Assembly: GCA_902615975.1 (NCBI GenBank)
Contig: CACMRC010000007.1
Coordinates: forward strand, 1 to 64,000
Direction: 5' to 3'
Origin: an uncultured Pelagibacteraceae bacterium
Lineage (GTDB): Bacteria; Pseudomonadota; Alphaproteobacteria; Pelagibacterales; Pelagibacteraceae
DNA: 64,000 bases
The position numbers and the translations under genes were made by a program. The notes under the pieces were generated by a model. The model was not told where the DNA came from. It did no database searches and saw only the letters and a list, made by a program, of their open reading frames with translations. The stretch's first letter is position 1, and every line of letters starts with the position of its first letter. Shown here one piece after another: positions 62,195-64,000 of this stretch.

Positions 62195-64000
62195 TTTTTC
62201 ATATTCAATTTAGATACATTTCTAAAAACAACATCTGGATCTATTTTAATAAGAGAAAAAAAATATTCTAAATTATCTTTTTTTGGTAAATTGTGGTTTA
62301 CCACACTTTTTACAGCTTCTTCCCTATTAATACGACCTAATCTTATTTTGGTTGATTCATAATCATCAATTTCTGAAAAACCGCATAAGCTTGTGTAAAG
62401 TAAATTATTAAAGGAGGATTGACCATCTCCCATCCTCCATAAAACCTTTCCATATTTTTTATCTGTCTCAAGGTCATATTCTTCTATTAAATTCGTAATA
62501 TCTAAATCGTTAAAATCAAAATAATCAAAGTAACCATAATATTTATGATCATCAAAAAAACTGAAATAATAAGCTTTTAAACTCTCTAAAAATGAACTAT
62601 TAAAATACCCAAAATTTTTAAAATAATTCCTCGAGTAAAACAAACCTAAGTTAATCTTTGTTTTTAAATTAGTTTTATTCATAACTACAACATTATCTTT
62701 GGCTTGATCATATTTGGCGCCAGCAAAAAAATAATAAAAAGGTCTATTTTCTGTCTGATCACCTGTGCCAAAGAAGGTGATAGGTATATTTAATTTTTTC
62801 CTTAGCAATTTTTCATGGTATAGAAATTTTTTATCCCCTGCCATCAAAATAGGAATCATACCTGGGTTTGGTTGTTTTAACCATGCTATAAGATTCTTTT
62901 TAATATGATTTCTTTTAATACTTAAATCCTCAGTTCTTATTATATGTTCAACTCCAAGTTTTTGACATAGGATAGATTGGTTTACTCTGGCATAATCAGT
63001 TGTTAATCCCCAATCGTAAGTATAAGCTACAGGATCTAAATTTAATAACTTTTTAGTAGCAAAGAGTGTATAGCAACTGTCAAAGCCACCAGATAATCCA
63101 ACTAAACATTTTTTATGATTTAAATTTTTATAAGAATCTTTAATTATACTTTGTAATTTCTCCTGTCCTAATTTTTTTTTTGGTGTGAAGGTATTACAAA
63201 AATTGCATACACCGTTTTTATCAAATGAAATATAAGGATATGTTTCAGGTAAAACACATTTACTACATCGTCGTAATTTTATTATTGTATCTTCTATTTT
63301 TTTTTCAACTTCGTTAAATAGTTTTGATGAAATTTTTTCTATTTTATTTGAATGACTATTAATTTTAGAGAAGTTTTTTTTATCATCTATTTTAAAATTA
63401 TTAAAATCAAAATTTATCTTAAATACTTTATTTAAGATTATTTTTTTTTTTTGGTATTCATCAAATATATTTTGTTTTAAAATTTCTGATGTAAGAATTT
63501 TTGTATTTTTTCTTTCGGAAAAATATAAACTTCCATTATTAGTATAATAAATTAATTCTTTGTTAAATTCGTTATAAATTATTAAACTTATCTCCCCTTT
63601 CAAAGAGTTTAGGTAGAAATTTAATTTTTGTAAATTTTGTGATTTTAAATATGATGGAATCTTTTCACTCATAATAACAGTATCACTTGGGTCAAAATTT
63701 AATTCTATGCTCAAATTTTGAGTTAGATCTGTGTAATCACAAATAATTCCATTATGAACTAAAGATATATTATTAGAAATTACTGGCTGAGAGTTTTCAT
63801 GATTTCTTCCATTTGTAACTAAACGTGAATTAAATATGACTAAACATTTATCTCCACTAATTATAGTATTTTTTACCTTGTCTTTTATTTCTGTTATGTC
63901 GTCAGAATAAAAATTTTCAGAGAAATTTTCCTTTATGATAGTTAATCCATACGAGTCTTTTCCTCTTTCTTGGGCTTCATCAATTAACTTGTTAAGTTCT
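62185..64000 (-). CDS. Class-II glutamine amidotransferase domain fused to N-acetyl sugar amidotransferase (WbpG/PseA-type); partial at right edge
   Basis: Track start at 63714 is an internal TTG; frame stays open to 64000 (...ERGKDSYGLTII...FNSRLVTNGRNHENSQPVISNNISLVHNGIICDYTDL...). Downstream CSKCVLPETYPYISFDKNGVCNFC and LVGLSGGFDSCYTL PP-loop. Confidence 0.87.
   Translation of the reverse strand, partial: ELNKLIDEAQERGKDSYGLTIIKENFSENFYSDDITEIKDKVKNTIISGDKCLVIFNSRLVTNGRNHENSQPVISNNISLVHNGIICDYTDLTQNLSIELNFDPSDTVIMSEKIPSYLKSQNLQKLNFYLNSLKGEISLIIYNEFNKELIYYTNNGSLYFSERKNTKILTSEILKQNIFDEYQKKKIILNKVFKINFDFNNFKIDDKKNFSKINSHSNKIEKISSKLFNEVEKKIEDTIIKLRRCSKCVLPETYPYISFDKNGVCNFCNTFTPKKKLGQEKLQSIIKDSYKNLNHKKCLVGLSGGFDSCYTLFATKKLLNLDPVAYTYDWGLTTDYARVNQSILCQKLGVEHIIRTEDLSIKRNHIKKNLIAWLKQPNPGMIPILMAGDKKFLYHEKLLRKKLNIPITFFGTGDQTENRPFYYFFAGAKYDQAKDNVVVMNKTNLKTKINLGLFYSRNYFKNFGYFNSSFLESLKAYYFSFFDDHKYYGYFDYFDFNDLDITNLIEEYDLETDKKYGKVLWRMGDGQSSFNNLLYTSLCGFSEIDDYESTKIRLGRINREEAVKSVVNHNLPKKDNLEYFFSLIKIDPDVVFRNVSKLNMKKWI

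Overview
This 64 kb window is very AT-rich, densely coding, and closely resembles a SAR11/Pelagibacterales alphaproteobacterium (assignment inferred from gene content and order). About 1-4.5 kb holds a type I restriction-modification locus: hsdR plus an HsdM-HsdS fusion cut by the left edge. About 4.7-49.5 kb is a streamlined housekeeping backbone: ppdK, glySQ, isoprenoid genes, rpoH, purA, ftsH, tol-pal, yebC, tkt-gap-pgk-fba, efp, rpsU, tRNA-fMet, tal, pntB/A, a tiny aa3 oxidase subunit IV, rpmJ and 5S rRNA. From 49.5 kb to the right edge is a surface-glycan hypervariable region directly beside an orphan 5S rRNA gene, matching the reported SAR11 'HVR2' position between 23S and 5S. Main candidates for novelty: (i) a glycan cluster with three divergent formyltransferase-fold proteins, a polysaccharide deacetylase, a tandem FkbM methyltransferase, a GMC-like oxidoreductase and a class-II glutaminase fused to a WbpG/PseA-type sugar amidotransferase; (ii) an orphan 5S rRNA with its own near-consensus promoter, apparently heading a 5S-rpmJ-cox-pnt-tal transcription unit; (iii) an rpsU that seems to start at AUU behind a perfect GGAGG and lies 6 nt upstream of an initiator tRNA with a non-canonical anticodon stem. 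No CRISPR array, transposase, integrase, or 16S/23S rRNA was seen.
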